Of a stretch of DNA of 64,000 nt, positions 26,074 through 35,147 are shown in pieces. The notes under the pieces were generated by a model. The model worked only from the letters and a program-made list of their open reading frames with translations. It was not told the origin of the DNA and did no database searches. The position numbers and the translations under genes are program-made. Within the stretch, counting starts at the first letter, position 1; every line of letters begins with the position of its first letter. Source of the stretch: Pseudobutyrivibrio sp. YE44 (GTDB taxonomy: Bacteria > Bacillota > Clostridia > Lachnospirales > Lachnospiraceae); assembly GCF_900104335.1 (NCBI RefSeq), contig NZ_FMXT01000010.1, positions 1 through 64,000 of the forward strand, read 5' to 3'.

Positions 26074-26113
26074 AAAGGAGGCATTTCCCATTTCGGGAAT
26101 GCCTCCTTTTTTA
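26074..26113 (+). terminator. Terminator-like hairpin in the lysR leader
   Basis: AAAGGAGGCATTCCC-type arms (26074-26088 and 26095-26110) form a strong stem followed by TTTTTTATT on the plus strand, about 25 bases before the LysR start. The stem contains an AGGAGG that is repeated at the real ribosome binding site (26125-26130). It could insulate the gene from upstream transcription or act as an attenuator. Confidence 0.7.
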
Positions 26114-26139
26114 TTACTAGATATAGGAGGGATATGATT

Positions 26140-27006
26140 ATGGAGATTAATAAGTACGTTCTTTTTGCAGATATTGCCGAAACGAAGAATTTTACAAGAA
26201 GCGGCGAAAAAATGGGATACACTCAACCTGGCGTCAGTCATATATTAAAATCCATGGAGCAAGAGCTAGGTTTCCCTCTTTTCAATCGAACCAGGCAGGG
26301 CATAGAGCTTACTGCCAATGCAGAAGTTCTCCTGCCTATTATAAGAAGAATGCTCTCAATAAATGAGCAACTAGAGCAGACTGTAGCGTCTCTTAATGGC
26401 CTTGATATTGGCCATCTAACCATAGCATCATTCGCTTCCACTTCTAGGATGTGGCTACCAAAAGTATTAAACAGGTTTCAACATCAATATCCCGGAATTG
26501 AAGTTGAGCTACTTGAGGGTGGGACTGATGAAATAATAAATTGGGTGAATAACAGCATTGCAGATTTTGGTCTTATGAGCCGAAGGAATACTGATGAATT
26601 GGAATGGATTCATATTGCAGACGACCCTCTTATTGCGGTTCTTCCAAAGGATTATGTTGGGGAAAATGTATCCTCATTTCCTATCACTCGCATGCACCAA
26701 CAACCATTTATTATTTCAGCTGAAGGAACTGACTATGATATTCATTACGCATTAGATGATTCAGGTGTCGTGCCTAACATGAAGTATTCCTCAAAAGACG
26801 ATAGCGCAATTGTCTCTATGGTCTCTAATAACCTAGGATTATCTATTTTACCAAAACTAGTAGTTGAAGGAATTGATTTTGACTATTTGGCTTTACCACT
26901 TGATCCACCCTATTCTAGAGAACTAGGTGTTGCTTATAGAGCTTCTACCGCCCTTTCTCCTGCTGCTCGCCATTTTATAGACTTATTGATTGAAGAAATT
27001 GATTAG
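26140..27006 (+). CDS. LysR family transcriptional regulator
   Basis: 288 residues from the second ATG (26140), nine bases after AGGAGG; an ATG two codons earlier is only three bases from it. The N-terminal winged HTH (1-60: YVLFADIAETKNFTRSGEKMGYTQPGVSHILKSMEQELG) is followed by a LysR substrate domain (about 88-285). It is divergent from the prdF operon with a palindrome between them, so it probably controls prdF and the neighbouring genes in response to a pathway metabolite. The effector is unknown. It is followed by its own terminator. Confidence 0.92.
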   Translation: MEINKYVLFADIAETKNFTRSGEKMGYTQPGVSHILKSMEQELGFPLFNRTRQGIELTANAEVLLPIIRRMLSINEQLEQTVASLNGLDIGHLTIASFASTSRMWLPKVLNRFQHQYPGIEVELLEGGTDEIINWVNNSIADFGLMSRRNTDELEWIHIADDPLIAVLPKDYVGENVSSFPITRMHQQPFIISAEGTDYDIHYALDDSGVVPNMKYSSKDDSAIVSMVSNNLGLSILPKLVVEGIDFDYLALPLDPPYSRELGVAYRASTALSPAARHFIDLLIEEID

Positions 27007-27027
27007 ATGTTTTATTTCTAACATCCA

Positions 27028-27058
27028 AAAGGCTGTAGTTTTTACTACAGCCTTTGTT
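27028..27058. terminator. Bidirectional terminator between lysR and the ABC operon
   Basis: Arms AAAGGCTGTAGT (27028-27039) and ACTACAGCCTTT (27044-27055) close a four-base loop and are followed by GTTTG on plus and TTGGATG on minus. It serves the LysR gene and the convergent binding-protein gene. Confidence 0.85.
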
Positions 27059-27091
27059 TGGAATGTATATTATGGAATGAGATAGTTACCT

Positions 27092-27973
27092 TTATTCAAG
27101 CCATTTCTTTGAAAGCTCATCATATGTACCATCAGCAATTAAATCTTCTACAGCCTTATTGAATATTTCTACAATCTCAGGATTTTTGTCTACACAATCG
27201 AATGAAAATGCAATTGCATATGGAGACTGCCCCTGATTAAATGGTTCTCCAACAATTTTTACTTTTGTATCATCAGCGGTCTTAATATAATAAGCTAAAC
27301 CAGGTGTATCCTGCATTACTGCATCAACCTTGCCCTGCTCCAATGATTCATAAGCTGTTGTAATTTCATCATGAACCTCAAGTGAACTTTCTGGCACACC
27401 AATCTTCTGTGCGTACATATGTGAAGCTGTTCCTTTTTCAACAGCAAGTTTGTAATCTCCACTTGAAAGCATATCTACAGAATTCAATTCAGACGGAGAT
27501 GTCTCAGTGTTAATACCAATTGATAATCCTGAATCACAGTATGTATTAGTAAAGCTCATCACCTCTTTTCGTTCATCTGTTGCACAAAGGGCTGCCATAC
27601 CAAAATCTAACTTACCCTCGGCCAAGGATGTTCCAAGTGCAGAATAGTCCATTGCTTGCATCTCACCATCAATCTCAAAACCTAAGTAATCTTGTAGTGC
27701 ATTACAGAAATCAATATCAAATCCTATTAGATTTCCATCTTCATCGTAATAAGAAAACGGAGCGAATAATCCTGATGTACCAAATGACAATGTAACCCCC
27801 TTTAGCGCACCTTCTACAGACTCTGGTGCAGATGATTCAGCAGAATCTTCAGCGGTCTCTACAACGCTTTCTGTAGTCTCTGCTGCTTCTTCCTCACCAC
27901 ATGCCACCATGGACAAAGGCATTACCAATGCCAGCAAAGTCCCAACAATTCTTTTCACCATTCTAATCTTCAT
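27092..27973 (-). CDS. Amino-acid ABC transporter substrate-binding lipoprotein
   Basis: 293 residues. A lipoprotein signal ends at SMVAC (Cys25), followed by an acidic Glu/Ser linker and an SBP_bac_3 domain (LSFGTSGLFAPFSYYDEDGNLIGFDIDFCNAL, MAALCATDERKEVMSFT, AVEKGTASHMYAQ, GQSPYAIAFS). The family binds polar or aromatic amino acids and delivers them to the permease. AAAGGAGG precedes the ATG. It is the last gene of permease-ATPase-kinase-like-SBP. Proline or another Stickland acceptor is a reasonable ligand from context, but nothing in the sequence fixes it. Confidence 0.92.
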   Translation of the reverse strand: MKIRMVKRIVGTLLALVMPLSMVACGEEEAAETTESVVETAEDSAESSAPESVEGALKGVTLSFGTSGLFAPFSYYDEDGNLIGFDIDFCNALQDYLGFEIDGEMQAMDYSALGTSLAEGKLDFGMAALCATDERKEVMSFTNTYCDSGLSIGINTETSPSELNSVDMLSSGDYKLAVEKGTASHMYAQKIGVPESSLEVHDEITTAYESLEQGKVDAVMQDTPGLAYYIKTADDTKVKIVGEPFNQGQSPYAIAFSFDCVDKNPEIVEIFNKAVEDLIADGTYDELSKKWLE

Positions 27974-28012
27974 ACGTTAGTCCTCCTTTGTTAATCTGCT
28001 TATAAATAAACC

Positions 28013-28609
28013 CTACATAAATCTATCCTTCGCGATAGTTGCAAGGATTTTTGATGTATCATGAATTCCAAACAAACTTGAATTAATCATTAAATGAGTA
28101 TACTCGAAATCTGCTGGAGAATGTCCTGCATATCGATGCCAATATTGTTCTCTGGCTCTATCTACTTCTTCCATCATTTTTTTAGCCTCTTTTGGAGACA
28201 TTTTAAGAGCATTTACACAATTCAAGTAACGTTCTTTTTCAGGAGCATAAATATAGATATTTAAAACATTTGGGTAATCTTTAAGTATATAATCCGCACA
28301 TCTGCCGACGAATATAGCCGAATCCTTTTCAGCAAAATCTGTAATTATCTTTTTTTGAGCCTCAAAAATCTTATCTTGCTTATCTATGCTATCTGTACCT
28401 AATGGAAAAAGCATATTCAAAAAGCTGCTCTTGACACTTTTCTCTTCCTCAGAATGTATAACTGAAACAGGAAGCTTTAATTCCTTTGATGCAGCTTCAA
28501 CAATATCTCTGTCGTAATATTCAATGCCAAGCATTTCAGATAGTTCCTTAGCAATTGGCCTACCTAAACTACCAAATTGTCTCGCTATAGTAATGTAATA
28601 CTTTCCCAT
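28013..28609 (-). CDS. Cytidylate kinase-like family protein
   Basis: 198 residues from the ATG at 28607-28609, six bases after GGAGG; the frame is open far upstream, but that part is a shadow of the ABC ATPase gene. It starts KYYITIARQFGSLGRPIAKELSEMLG, a P-loop-like segment of the cytidylate kinase-like family, with YYDRDIVEAA and FVGRCADYIL further on. These are annotated as nucleotide kinases but many sit beside transporters and their substrate is unknown. Here it lies inside an amino-acid ABC operon, between ATPase and binding protein. Confidence 0.85.
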   Translation of the reverse strand: MGKYYITIARQFGSLGRPIAKELSEMLGIEYYDRDIVEAASKELKLPVSVIHSEEEKSVKSSFLNMLFPLGTDSIDKQDKIFEAQKKIITDFAEKDSAIFVGRCADYILKDYPNVLNIYIYAPEKERYLNCVNALKMSPKEAKKMMEEVDRAREQYWHRYAGHSPADFEYTHLMINSSLFGIHDTSKILATIAKDRFM

Positions 28610-28625
28610 GTTCATCCTCCAATCA

Positions 28626-29366
28626 CTAGTTTTCCAAAACCCTCGATAAGAAAGCTTTAGTTCTTTCGTTTTTGGGATTAGTAAAAATATCCTCCGGCTT
28701 TCCCTCTTCCACGATATAACCATCAGCCATGAAAATAACTCTGTCTGCCACTTCTCTCGCAAATCCCATTTCATGAGTTACCACTATCATGGTCATACCT
28801 TCTTTTGCCAAATCCTTCATTACCTTAAGCACATCTCCCACAAGTTCCGGATCAAGGGCCGATGTAGGCTCATCAAATAGTAATGCTACTGGCTCCATTG
28901 CCAGCGCCCTTGCGATGGCGACTCTCTGTTGCTGGCCTCCAGAAAGTGTTACTGGTTTCACAGTAGCCTTATCGGCTAAGCCAACTTTGGCTAAAAGCTC
29001 CATTGCTTTTTCTTTCGCTTCAATTTTATTCTTTCTTTTAGTAAGAACAGGAGCTAGCATTACATTGTGAAGAACTGTCTTCATTGGGAAAAGATTAAAC
29101 CTTTGGAACACCATACCAACCTCTTCTCTAAAATCTCTTAAAGAGATTTGACTTGGGTCCATTACATTTTTGTTCTTATACCAAATTTCACCACTTGTAG
29201 GTGTTTCTAGCTGATTAATGCATCTGAGAAATGTACTTTTGCCGGAACCAGAAGGGCCTATTACAACTATCACTTCTCCTTCATTAACATCCATGCTTAT
29301 ATCTTTTAGCACTTCTAAGTCTCCAAAGCTTTTCATTATATTATTTATCTTTAATAATGGTTCCAT
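28626..29366 (-). CDS. Amino-acid ABC transporter ATP-binding protein
   Basis: 246 residues, the GlnQ/HisP type. Walker A is GPSGSGKST (about 37-45), signature [15 protein letters not shown], Walker [14 protein letters not shown], and the H-loop is in VVTHEMGFA. It powers import with the adjacent permease and binding protein. It starts five bases after the permease stop, so the two are translationally close. A class-typical Q-loop ([10 protein letters not shown]) is present. Confidence 0.95.
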   Translation of the reverse strand: MEPLLKINNIMKSFGDLEVLKDISMDVNEGEVIVVIGPSGSGKSTFLRCINQLETPTSGEIWYKNKNVMDPSQISLRDFREEVGMVFQRFNLFPMKTVLHNVMLAPVLTKRKNKIEAKEKAMELLAKVGLADKATVKPVTLSGGQQQRVAIARALAMEPVALLFDEPTSALDPELVGDVLKVMKDLAKEGMTMIVVTHEMGFAREVADRVIFMADGYIVEEGKPEDIFTNPKNERTKAFLSRVLEN

Positions 29367-29370
29367 AGCA

Positions 29371-30018
29371 TCACCTCGATATCTTTCTCTCCACCATCTT
29401 CTGTAAAATGATTAAAACTGAAATAAGTGTCAAATAAAACAAAGCCAATGTTGTATAGGTAGGAATTGTTTTATAGCTTAAAGCCGCGTAGTTTTGCGCC
29501 TGATGAGTTATTTCATTTACAACTATTACTGATAAGAGAGCAGTATCCTTAACAGAAATAATAAACTGATTAAACAATGCTGGTAGAATGGACTTAAATG
29601 CTGGTGGAACAATAATATGCCATGTGGTTTGAGTTGGAGTCAGTCCCAAGGAAACACCTGCTTCCCGTTGACCTGGGTCAATGCCATTCAACGCCCCTCT
29701 AACTATCTCTGCAATAAAAGCTCCTGAATTCAATGTAATTACTAGTATTCCGGCAGTATTACTTTCCAAATCTATTCCAAAAAGTTTTGGAATAACATAA
29801 TAAACGTATAAAGCCTGTACAATTAGAGGTGTTCCTCTAATAACCCATATATAAATATTTGCTACTCCCCTAAAAAATTTATATTTACTTTCTAAAGCAA
29901 AACCAGCAATTGTACCTAAAATAAATCCAAGAAAAATACCTACAATAGCAATGAGGATTGTAACTTTTAATCCAACAAATAACATTGGCAAAAGCTTTGA
30001 TAAAAAGCTTAAATTCAT
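29371..30018 (-). CDS. Amino-acid ABC transporter permease
   Basis: 215 residues of the HisMQ/GlnP group with about five membrane segments and the cytoplasmic EAA loop [22 protein letters not shown] (about 128-149) that contacts the ATPase. It is the first gene of the transporter operon, about 150 bases downstream of prdB and beyond a strong hairpin. It may be transcribed on its own or by read-through from the prd genes. Confidence 0.93.
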   Translation of the reverse strand: MNLSFLSKLLPMLFVGLKVTILIAIVGIFLGFILGTIAGFALESKYKFFRGVANIYIWVIRGTPLIVQALYVYYVIPKLFGIDLESNTAGILVITLNSGAFIAEIVRGALNGIDPGQREAGVSLGLTPTQTTWHIIVPPAFKSILPALFNQFIISVKDTALLSVIVVNEITHQAQNYAALSYKTIPTYTTLALFYLTLISVLIILQKMVERKISR

Positions 30019-30041
30019 TTTGCGATCCTCCCTTTTATAAA

Positions 30042-30088
30042 AACAAAAGCGCCCACACGAAGTAACCTTACGTGTGAACGCCTTTGTT
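30042..30088 (-). terminator. Terminator between prdB and the ABC permease gene
   Basis: Arms AACAAAAGCGCCCACACG (30042-30059) and CGTGTGAACGCCTTTGTT (30071-30088) pair over most of their length. On the minus strand the stem ends in TTTTGTTTTTAT. It probably ends the prd transcript, possibly with partial read-through. Confidence 0.75.
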
Positions 30089-30172
30089 CAAGATTTGTAT
30101 TAATATATCATTGACTTAAATCACTGTCTAATAAGAAATGGTTATGCTTATCATTATGATTATTAATCCTAC

Positions 30173-30895
30173 TTATACATTATGTCTGTATTCGTAAGGA
30201 AGTACCTTCATCTGGTTATAGCTTGGACAATCACGAACCCACTCTAATGACTCCTTCACGATAGCAGTCTGCTGAGGTACATTGTTTGGTTCTCCTGCAT
30301 TAGAACCAATTGGAACGTGAGGAGCAGTGATTCTTGGTGCCCCCTGCTGGCGAGCAATTGGTGGCAGCGCAGCAATAACCACACAACTCATACCAAGCTC
30401 CTCACAGCATCTAGTTACGATGGTGGCAGATCTATGACACGTACCACAACCACCTGTGCAAAGGACAATATCCACCTCCTGGTCTTTAAGCTTTCTAGCA
30501 ATTTCAGGTCCTGTTTCGTTCTTAAACTTCTCCACATTTCCACCACCTCCCATAAAGGTATATGTTTCTGTAGCAAGTGAACCAATAAATCCCGCATCAA
30601 CAAGCTCATGTAATCTATCAATAGGGAACATTGCATTGACATCCTTATTAATATCCGAGTTATCAAAACCTCCATGAGTAACCATAAGCTCTGATGATGG
30701 AGTCGAAAACTCTATTGTTCTGTATGAAAAATCTCCCGATGTATTAAATGGTGTTTGGCTCTTTTTATGAATTCCACCAGCTGTAATAAAAGCTACTTTA
30801 CATTCGCTAAGTGGCTTTTTTAATTCAGAAAACACTGGCTTTGGAGTAACTGGTACAAATATTTCTGACTGCATTCCTTCTTTTGTTGTTAACAT
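30173..30895 (-). CDS. prdB: D-proline reductase, PrdB subunit (cysteine form)
   Basis: 240 residues matching PrdB, the subunit that attacks D-proline. The motif LCTGGCGTCHRSATIV (145-160) corresponds to the site where Clostridium sticklandii PrdB has selenocysteine; here position 150 is Cys, encoded by TGT/TGC and not TGA. The enzyme reductively cleaves D-proline to 5-aminovalerate together with the pyruvoyl subunit made from PrdA. It is cytoplasmic. It lies 13 bases downstream of the small prd protein. The selenocysteine position is from memory of the family; activity of the Cys form is inference. Confidence 0.9.
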   Translation of the reverse strand: MLTTKEGMQSEIFVPVTPKPVFSELKKPLSECKVAFITAGGIHKKSQTPFNTSGDFSYRTIEFSTPSSELMVTHGGFDNSDINKDVNAMFPIDRLHELVDAGFIGSLATETYTFMGGGGNVEKFKNETGPEIARKLKDQEVDIVLCTGGCGTCHRSATIVTRCCEELGMSCVVIAALPPIARQQGAPRITAPHVPIGSNAGEPNNVPQQTAIVKESLEWVRDCPSYNQMKVLPYEYRHNV

Positions 30896-30908
30896 ATCAT
30901 TTTCCTCC

Positions 30909-31352
30909 TTATATCGATTCTACTGGTATATCTCTTTTTCCAACTAGATTCATGCAGCTAAAATAGAACTCAACATATGAACCTTCTTTAAGTGGGATAT
31001 CTGTAAAATACCAGCGTCTTGGAACTGCTACTGTGCCAAGATTATTCATTATCTCCACCTTAGCAGCAGTATCATTCACTTCTGTTATCTTTCCTCCAAG
31101 TAAACATGGAGAAATCTCATGTTCGGTAACCATATCTGAACTGTCATAATCATATGGATTTTCAACAACTTTAATGTAACTAAAGTAGAATTCCATCTCA
31201 TGACCTGGTTCTAGTTTTTCCATTGTAATTACCAATTCTTTTGGGACTGTTATAACACCCAATCTCCCGTGCAGATGGACTTTAATTTGGCTGTCATCCA
31301 CCTCTTTTACAAGGCCTCCCATTTTAATTGGATTGATTATGTAATCTAGCAT
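30909..31352 (-). CDS. Small proline-reductase-cluster protein (CBO2463/CBO2479-like domain)
   Basis: 147 residues made of two similar halves: GGLVKEVDDSQIKVHLHGRL..EFYFSYIKVV (12-63) and GGKITEVNDTAAKVEIMNNL..EFYFSCMNLV (85-136), each probably a small beta barrel. Proteins of this kind are encoded between prdA and prdB in clostridia and carry the CBO2463/CBO2479 domain name; their role is unknown, perhaps assembly of the reductase. The start overlaps the prdA stop by one base, indicating translational coupling. The duplication is directly visible; the family assignment is from memory. Confidence 0.75.
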   Translation of the reverse strand: MLDYIINPIKMGGLVKEVDDSQIKVHLHGRLGVITVPKELVITMEKLEPGHEMEFYFSYIKVVENPYDYDSSDMVTEHEISPCLLGGKITEVNDTAAKVEIMNNLGTVAVPRRWYFTDIPLKEGSYVEFYFSCMNLVGKRDIPVESI

Positions 31353-33127
31353 TAGTGCAATGTTCCATTATCTAAAAGTACTGTTTCAGGAAGTCCAAGA
31401 AGTTTATTGTTAGCATTAATCACATCATTATTCCACTTCTTAGGCGCTGGCTTAATTTCAACACCTGCCATCTTATTCTTTAACATCTGAATTGCACGGG
31501 CAGCAACTTCCTTTGTAACACATGAGCAACCTGCTACATTATTTTCAAAGCCACCTTTATCCATGTTTTCTTCAACCATTGCTGTTGCATATTCATTTCC
31601 AACAACAAGCTGTCCTTGATATGCACAGAAGGATACTCCAACAACTGGTATTCCTCTCTTACCTGCCTGACCAATATGCTGGATGAAATCAATGTGGTTA
31701 TTTCCAAATCCTTCAGTTGTGATGATACATCCATCACAATCAAGAGATTCTAATAATGAACCTAATCTTTCAGAAACCCATAGTTTTTCATCATTTACCT
31801 GAGGCGAACCAATAAAGATTACACCGATAAGATCTAGTTCTGTATCTGCTGCAAGTCCCTCTACAAGTGGCTCGCGAATATAATGACGAGTCATTTCTTT
31901 TGTAGCTGGTCCAATGCATGTAAGCGCATGAATAGAGCCATCACGAACCTGATTTGGAGTTAGCACAATTGGAACATTTCCACAATCAACGTTCTTCTGA
32001 CCTCCCAAAATACCGCAAGGCTCTGTTGGACAAATTACATTATCATGCATAGCTCCCTGTCCCATGATTTCCTTTACGAGAACTACTCTAGGATTTCCTT
32101 CTCTTCTAACATCCTCACAAATCTCTTCTCTAATTACTTCACCTTCATACTTCTTAAGTTCATCCCTAATAGTTTGAATTACATAATCCTGGCACTTATG
32201 AGCTGCAAATGGACCTGGTCTAGTCATTCCTGTAAGTCTTTCAATAACAGCGTGACATCTTATAATAATGTCATTTTCATCAGCGCAACCTGGATGGCCA
32301 AAATACATTTTCTCATCTAGATATCCCTCTGAGGAACCAAATTCATGTACCTGAACACCATCCTCATCAACACCTGTTAGCATAAATACAACACCATCAG
32401 CAACTTTTGTGACACCTTCGCCAAGTTCGCCTTCCACCTTTGTAGCGATTGGGCAAACATCCATAATTGTTTCTGTATACTGATGTCTTTCATCAGGGTA
32501 GATAATATCAAGTGCAAGACTCTTACAAAGCGGATCTTCAAGGACCGCTTTATCTACAACACTTTTATCGATGGTTAATACTCCATCAACAATTGATGTT
32601 TTATCCCCTAATTCTACCTTAGAGATCTTCATATGCTTTTTCTTTAATGTTCTGATAACCTTTTTTTCTCCAGCTGGGGCTGCTCCTGGTGCAGGTACAA
32701 AAGACTCTGTAGTTGTAGCACTGCCAATAGGCAAATCTAATTTCAAGCCTTCAATATGATCCGCCTTAGCTATTTCTATATGTAACATTCCTTCTCCTCC
32801 AATCTTTGTAGTAACTATTGGTTTTGACTCATTAACTACTGGGGCTTTTTCTTTTTCAGACGAAGAATTTACATCATTAACTTTATCTAAAACCTCTGCT
32901 GTAATCGGTGTTAATGCTTCTACATCTGTAAGTAAAGTACTTCCTAGCACCTGCTCAATCCTTAATCCTTCAGGACTAAGTGTTAATAAACCAGCATCAA
33001 CCATATCATCAAACAATGATGGATCCTCTAAATCCGCTGCGCTAATTACTAGTCCTTTTTCTCTTCTACAGCAAAAGATTGCTGGGTCCTTCAAATGCTG
33101 TTCTAATGTTTCTTTTGTAATAGACAT
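31352..33127 (-). CDS. prdA: D-proline reductase proprotein PrdA
   Basis: 591 residues of the PrdA/GrdE-like family. The protein is made as a proprotein that self-cleaves before a cysteine to leave a pyruvoyl group. The likely site here is Thr403-Cys404 in HALTCIGPATKEM, which would leave a C-terminal fragment of 188 residues, near the 23-kDa size reported for C. sticklandii. The pyruvoyl group binds D-proline for reduction by PrdB. Many cysteines (GCADEND, CPTEPCGILGG, AGCSCVTKE) are present. The order prdC-prdA-small protein-prdB with tight spacing indicates one operon. Confidence 0.93.
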   Translation of the reverse strand: MSITKETLEQHLKDPAIFCCRREKGLVISAADLEDPSLFDDMVDAGLLTLSPEGLRIEQVLGSTLLTDVEALTPITAEVLDKVNDVNSSSEKEKAPVVNESKPIVTTKIGGEGMLHIEIAKADHIEGLKLDLPIGSATTTESFVPAPGAAPAGEKKVIRTLKKKHMKISKVELGDKTSIVDGVLTIDKSVVDKAVLEDPLCKSLALDIIYPDERHQYTETIMDVCPIATKVEGELGEGVTKVADGVVFMLTGVDEDGVQVHEFGSSEGYLDEKMYFGHPGCADENDIIIRCHAVIERLTGMTRPGPFAAHKCQDYVIQTIRDELKKYEGEVIREEICEDVRREGNPRVVLVKEIMGQGAMHDNVICPTEPCGILGGQKNVDCGNVPIVLTPNQVRDGSIHALTCIGPATKEMTRHYIREPLVEGLAADTELDLIGVIFIGSPQVNDEKLWVSERLGSLLESLDCDGCIITTEGFGNNHIDFIQHIGQAGKRGIPVVGVSFCAYQGQLVVGNEYATAMVEENMDKGGFENNVAGCSCVTKEVAARAIQMLKNKMAGVEIKPAPKKWNNDVINANNKLLGLPETVLLDNGTLH

Positions 33128-33140
33128 ATATTCTTCCTCC

Positions 33141-34523
33141 TTATTTGATTTTTCTAATTAATTTATGATTAACAGCCCTAAGTGCCTGGTCTGTGCAATG
33201 ATAAACAGGTAACCCCAACTGAGGCGCACAAGACATTACTGTGTTAGAACAATCTGTGCAGTTACTGATTATTAAAGCCTGCGCTCCTGCTTTTTTTAGA
33301 GCTAACACCTTTGCAACTTGTCCCGGACATTTTCCTGGATTTTCACATTTTCTAGTACCCTTTACTTCCATTGCCTGTTTACAGTACTCTACTCCTACTA
33401 CCTCTGACTCAAGAGATTCCGCCAGCTGCTCCATTCTTTCTTTATTTGCTCCACAGGCGCATACTAATAATCCAATCTTTTCTGGTCCTTTCATGAAACA
33501 CTCTGTGGCAATTAGGCCGCCAGTTGTTTTAATAATAGGATCCTCCAAACTGACTCTCTTTCCTGTAAATGGGCCACCCATTATTATTTCTCCATATTCC
33601 TTAGCTAACCCACCTACCATTTCAAAAACATCCGATACTCTTTTGCCTAAAGGAACATCTAGAATTACGTGAACTTTGTTCTCTTTTTCACAACCTGTAA
33701 GCTTTCCTGCCACTGTCATATCTTTATCTATAAGCGGTTTCTTTAATTCTACTGCTTCTTGCATTCTGCAGGCTGTTTCTGCATTAATTACAATGGCATC
33801 GGCCTCTAAGGGTAATGATGTAACTGGCAATATCTTTCCGAGGACTTCTCTAATTACTGCTCTTTCTTCTCCCATTGGATATACATTCTCAAGTGTTGTG
33901 ATTGAAATCTTTGGATTCGTATTTACGTTTTCCAACGCCGCAATTGCTTTTCTGTGATAATCCTTTATAGCTATGTAACCATGATTAGCATTACTAATCT
34001 TCATAGCTATTTCCAAACCTCTGAGAAGCTGCTTTGGATTCTCTTCTATCCTTTTAATATTGTGACTGAGAATAGGTTCACATTCTGCTGCATTAATAAT
34101 TACATTCCCTCCACTTTCGAAAGGCTTTGAAAACTTTGCATATGTAGGAAAGCCTGCGCCACCTAAACCAACCAAGCCTGCCTCCTTGATTAGTTCCAAC
34201 GCTATTTCACTCTTTAATGGGATGTAATCTTTTGACTGTTTATCATCCGCCTCTACATATACTGCTTCTTCTGTTACTTTTACTACTGTTCCTGAAACGC
34301 TTGAAAAAATATTGCACCCGAGACTTTCTCCCTGTAATGCAAGAAGCTGCCCCCTGTGAATTACGTCTCCTTTGACGACACAAGCGGCAGCCTTATTTCC
34401 TATATGCTGTTTCAGTGGAAATTCAAAAATATCACTCATCCCTTCACACTTTCTAACGCATATACGTTTTTTATTAACGGATTTGTTATCTCCGTTTAAG
34501 TTAGTGCTAGTATATACATCCAT
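33141..34523 (-). CDS. prdC: Proline reductase-associated electron transfer protein PrdC (RnfC-like, cysteine form)
   Basis: 460 residues with an RnfC/Nqo1-like core: VGLGGAGFPTYAKF (about 118-131), INAAECEPILSHN and PMGEERAVIREVLGKILP. A cysteine-rich C-terminal part follows (LLVCACGANKE, RKCENPGKCPGQ, NCTDCSNTVMSC with Cys425). It passes electrons, probably from NADH, to the reductase. Known PrdC proteins contain selenocysteine; here the frame has no internal TGA and all such positions are Cys. The NCTDC motif is my candidate for the replaced residue. It lies 13 bases upstream of prdA. Confidence 0.85.
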   Translation of the reverse strand: MDVYTSTNLNGDNKSVNKKRICVRKCEGMSDIFEFPLKQHIGNKAAACVVKGDVIHRGQLLALQGESLGCNIFSSVSGTVVKVTEEAVYVEADDKQSKDYIPLKSEIALELIKEAGLVGLGGAGFPTYAKFSKPFESGGNVIINAAECEPILSHNIKRIEENPKQLLRGLEIAMKISNANHGYIAIKDYHRKAIAALENVNTNPKISITTLENVYPMGEERAVIREVLGKILPVTSLPLEADAIVINAETACRMQEAVELKKPLIDKDMTVAGKLTGCEKENKVHVILDVPLGKRVSDVFEMVGGLAKEYGEIIMGGPFTGKRVSLEDPIIKTTGGLIATECFMKGPEKIGLLVCACGANKERMEQLAESLESEVVGVEYCKQAMEVKGTRKCENPGKCPGQVAKVLALKKAGAQALIISNCTDCSNTVMSCAPQLGLPVYHCTDQALRAVNHKLIRKIK

Positions 34524-34575
34524 CTCTCATTAGTAAAAGGACAGTTTCTTATCGCTTCCATAACAAAGTGTTATG

Positions 34576-35043
34576 TCACATTTTCCAATACTTTTCTCTA
34601 TGTTCAACCGAAGTGGAAAAAACAATCAAAGTCTTTGTTTTTCCAAACCTTTGAAGTTCTCCAATAAACTGATCGAGTTCGATTGTATTATGAAACATAA
34701 CCTCTAGTAACATTGAAAAATCTCCAGTCACACAATTACATTGCACTATATTATCGATAGCATCTATATATGGATAAAACTCCTTCTTTTGATTTGGTTC
34801 CACTTCAACGCTAATAAAAGCCTTTGTGTAAAAGCCTAAAGCTAATGGATTCACTTTAGCGTTAAAGCCTGTTATTATGCCCTTCTTTATTAGATTATCT
34901 ATACGGGTTGCTACTGATGTAGACGAAAGATAAACATTCTGCGCTATTTCCTTAGCAGAAATTCTTGCATTTTCTTGAAGCAATTCTATTATTTTAAAAT
35001 CAATCTCATCTAATTCTTCAGTATAATTTTTTGGAATAGTCAT
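34576..35043 (-). CDS. Lrp/AsnC family transcriptional regulator
   Basis: 155 residues. N-terminal HTH (about 10-60: IDFKIIELLQENARISAKEIAQNVYLSSTSVATRIDNLIKKG) and C-terminal AsnC_trans_reg/RAM ligand domain (about 72-145) are both complete. Lrp-type proteins sense amino acids and usually act locally. It is the first gene ahead of prdC (52 bases), so it probably controls the prd operon, taking the place of the sigma-54 activator PrdR of Clostridioides. It is preceded by the gdh terminator. Confidence 0.92.
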   Translation of the reverse strand: MTIPKNYTEELDEIDFKIIELLQENARISAKEIAQNVYLSSTSVATRIDNLIKKGIITGFNAKVNPLALGFYTKAFISVEVEPNQKKEFYPYIDAIDNIVQCNCVTGDFSMLLEVMFHNTIELDQFIGELQRFGKTKTLIVFSTSVEHREKYWKM

Positions 35044-35065
35044 TTTTTACCTCCATTTTTCAAAT

Positions 35066-35102
35066 AAAAAAAGAGGCACTACACTTCGGTAGTACCTCTT
35101 TG
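35066..35102 (-). terminator. Terminator of the glutamate dehydrogenase gene
   Basis: Arms AAGAGGCACTAC (35071-35082) and GTAGTACCTCTT (35089-35100) close a six-base ACTTCG loop, followed on the minus strand by TTTTTTTATTTG. It separates gdh from the lrp-prd operon. Confidence 0.9.
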
Positions 35103-35147
35103 TACGTCCTAAATAGTACAAGAGAATATATTTTATTGCAATAACTA

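Noticed and set aside
28610-28774. N-terminal extension of the cytidylate kinase-like frame
   Set aside because: The extra 55 codons overlap the ABC ATPase in another frame, and a ribosome binding site is present at the shorter start.
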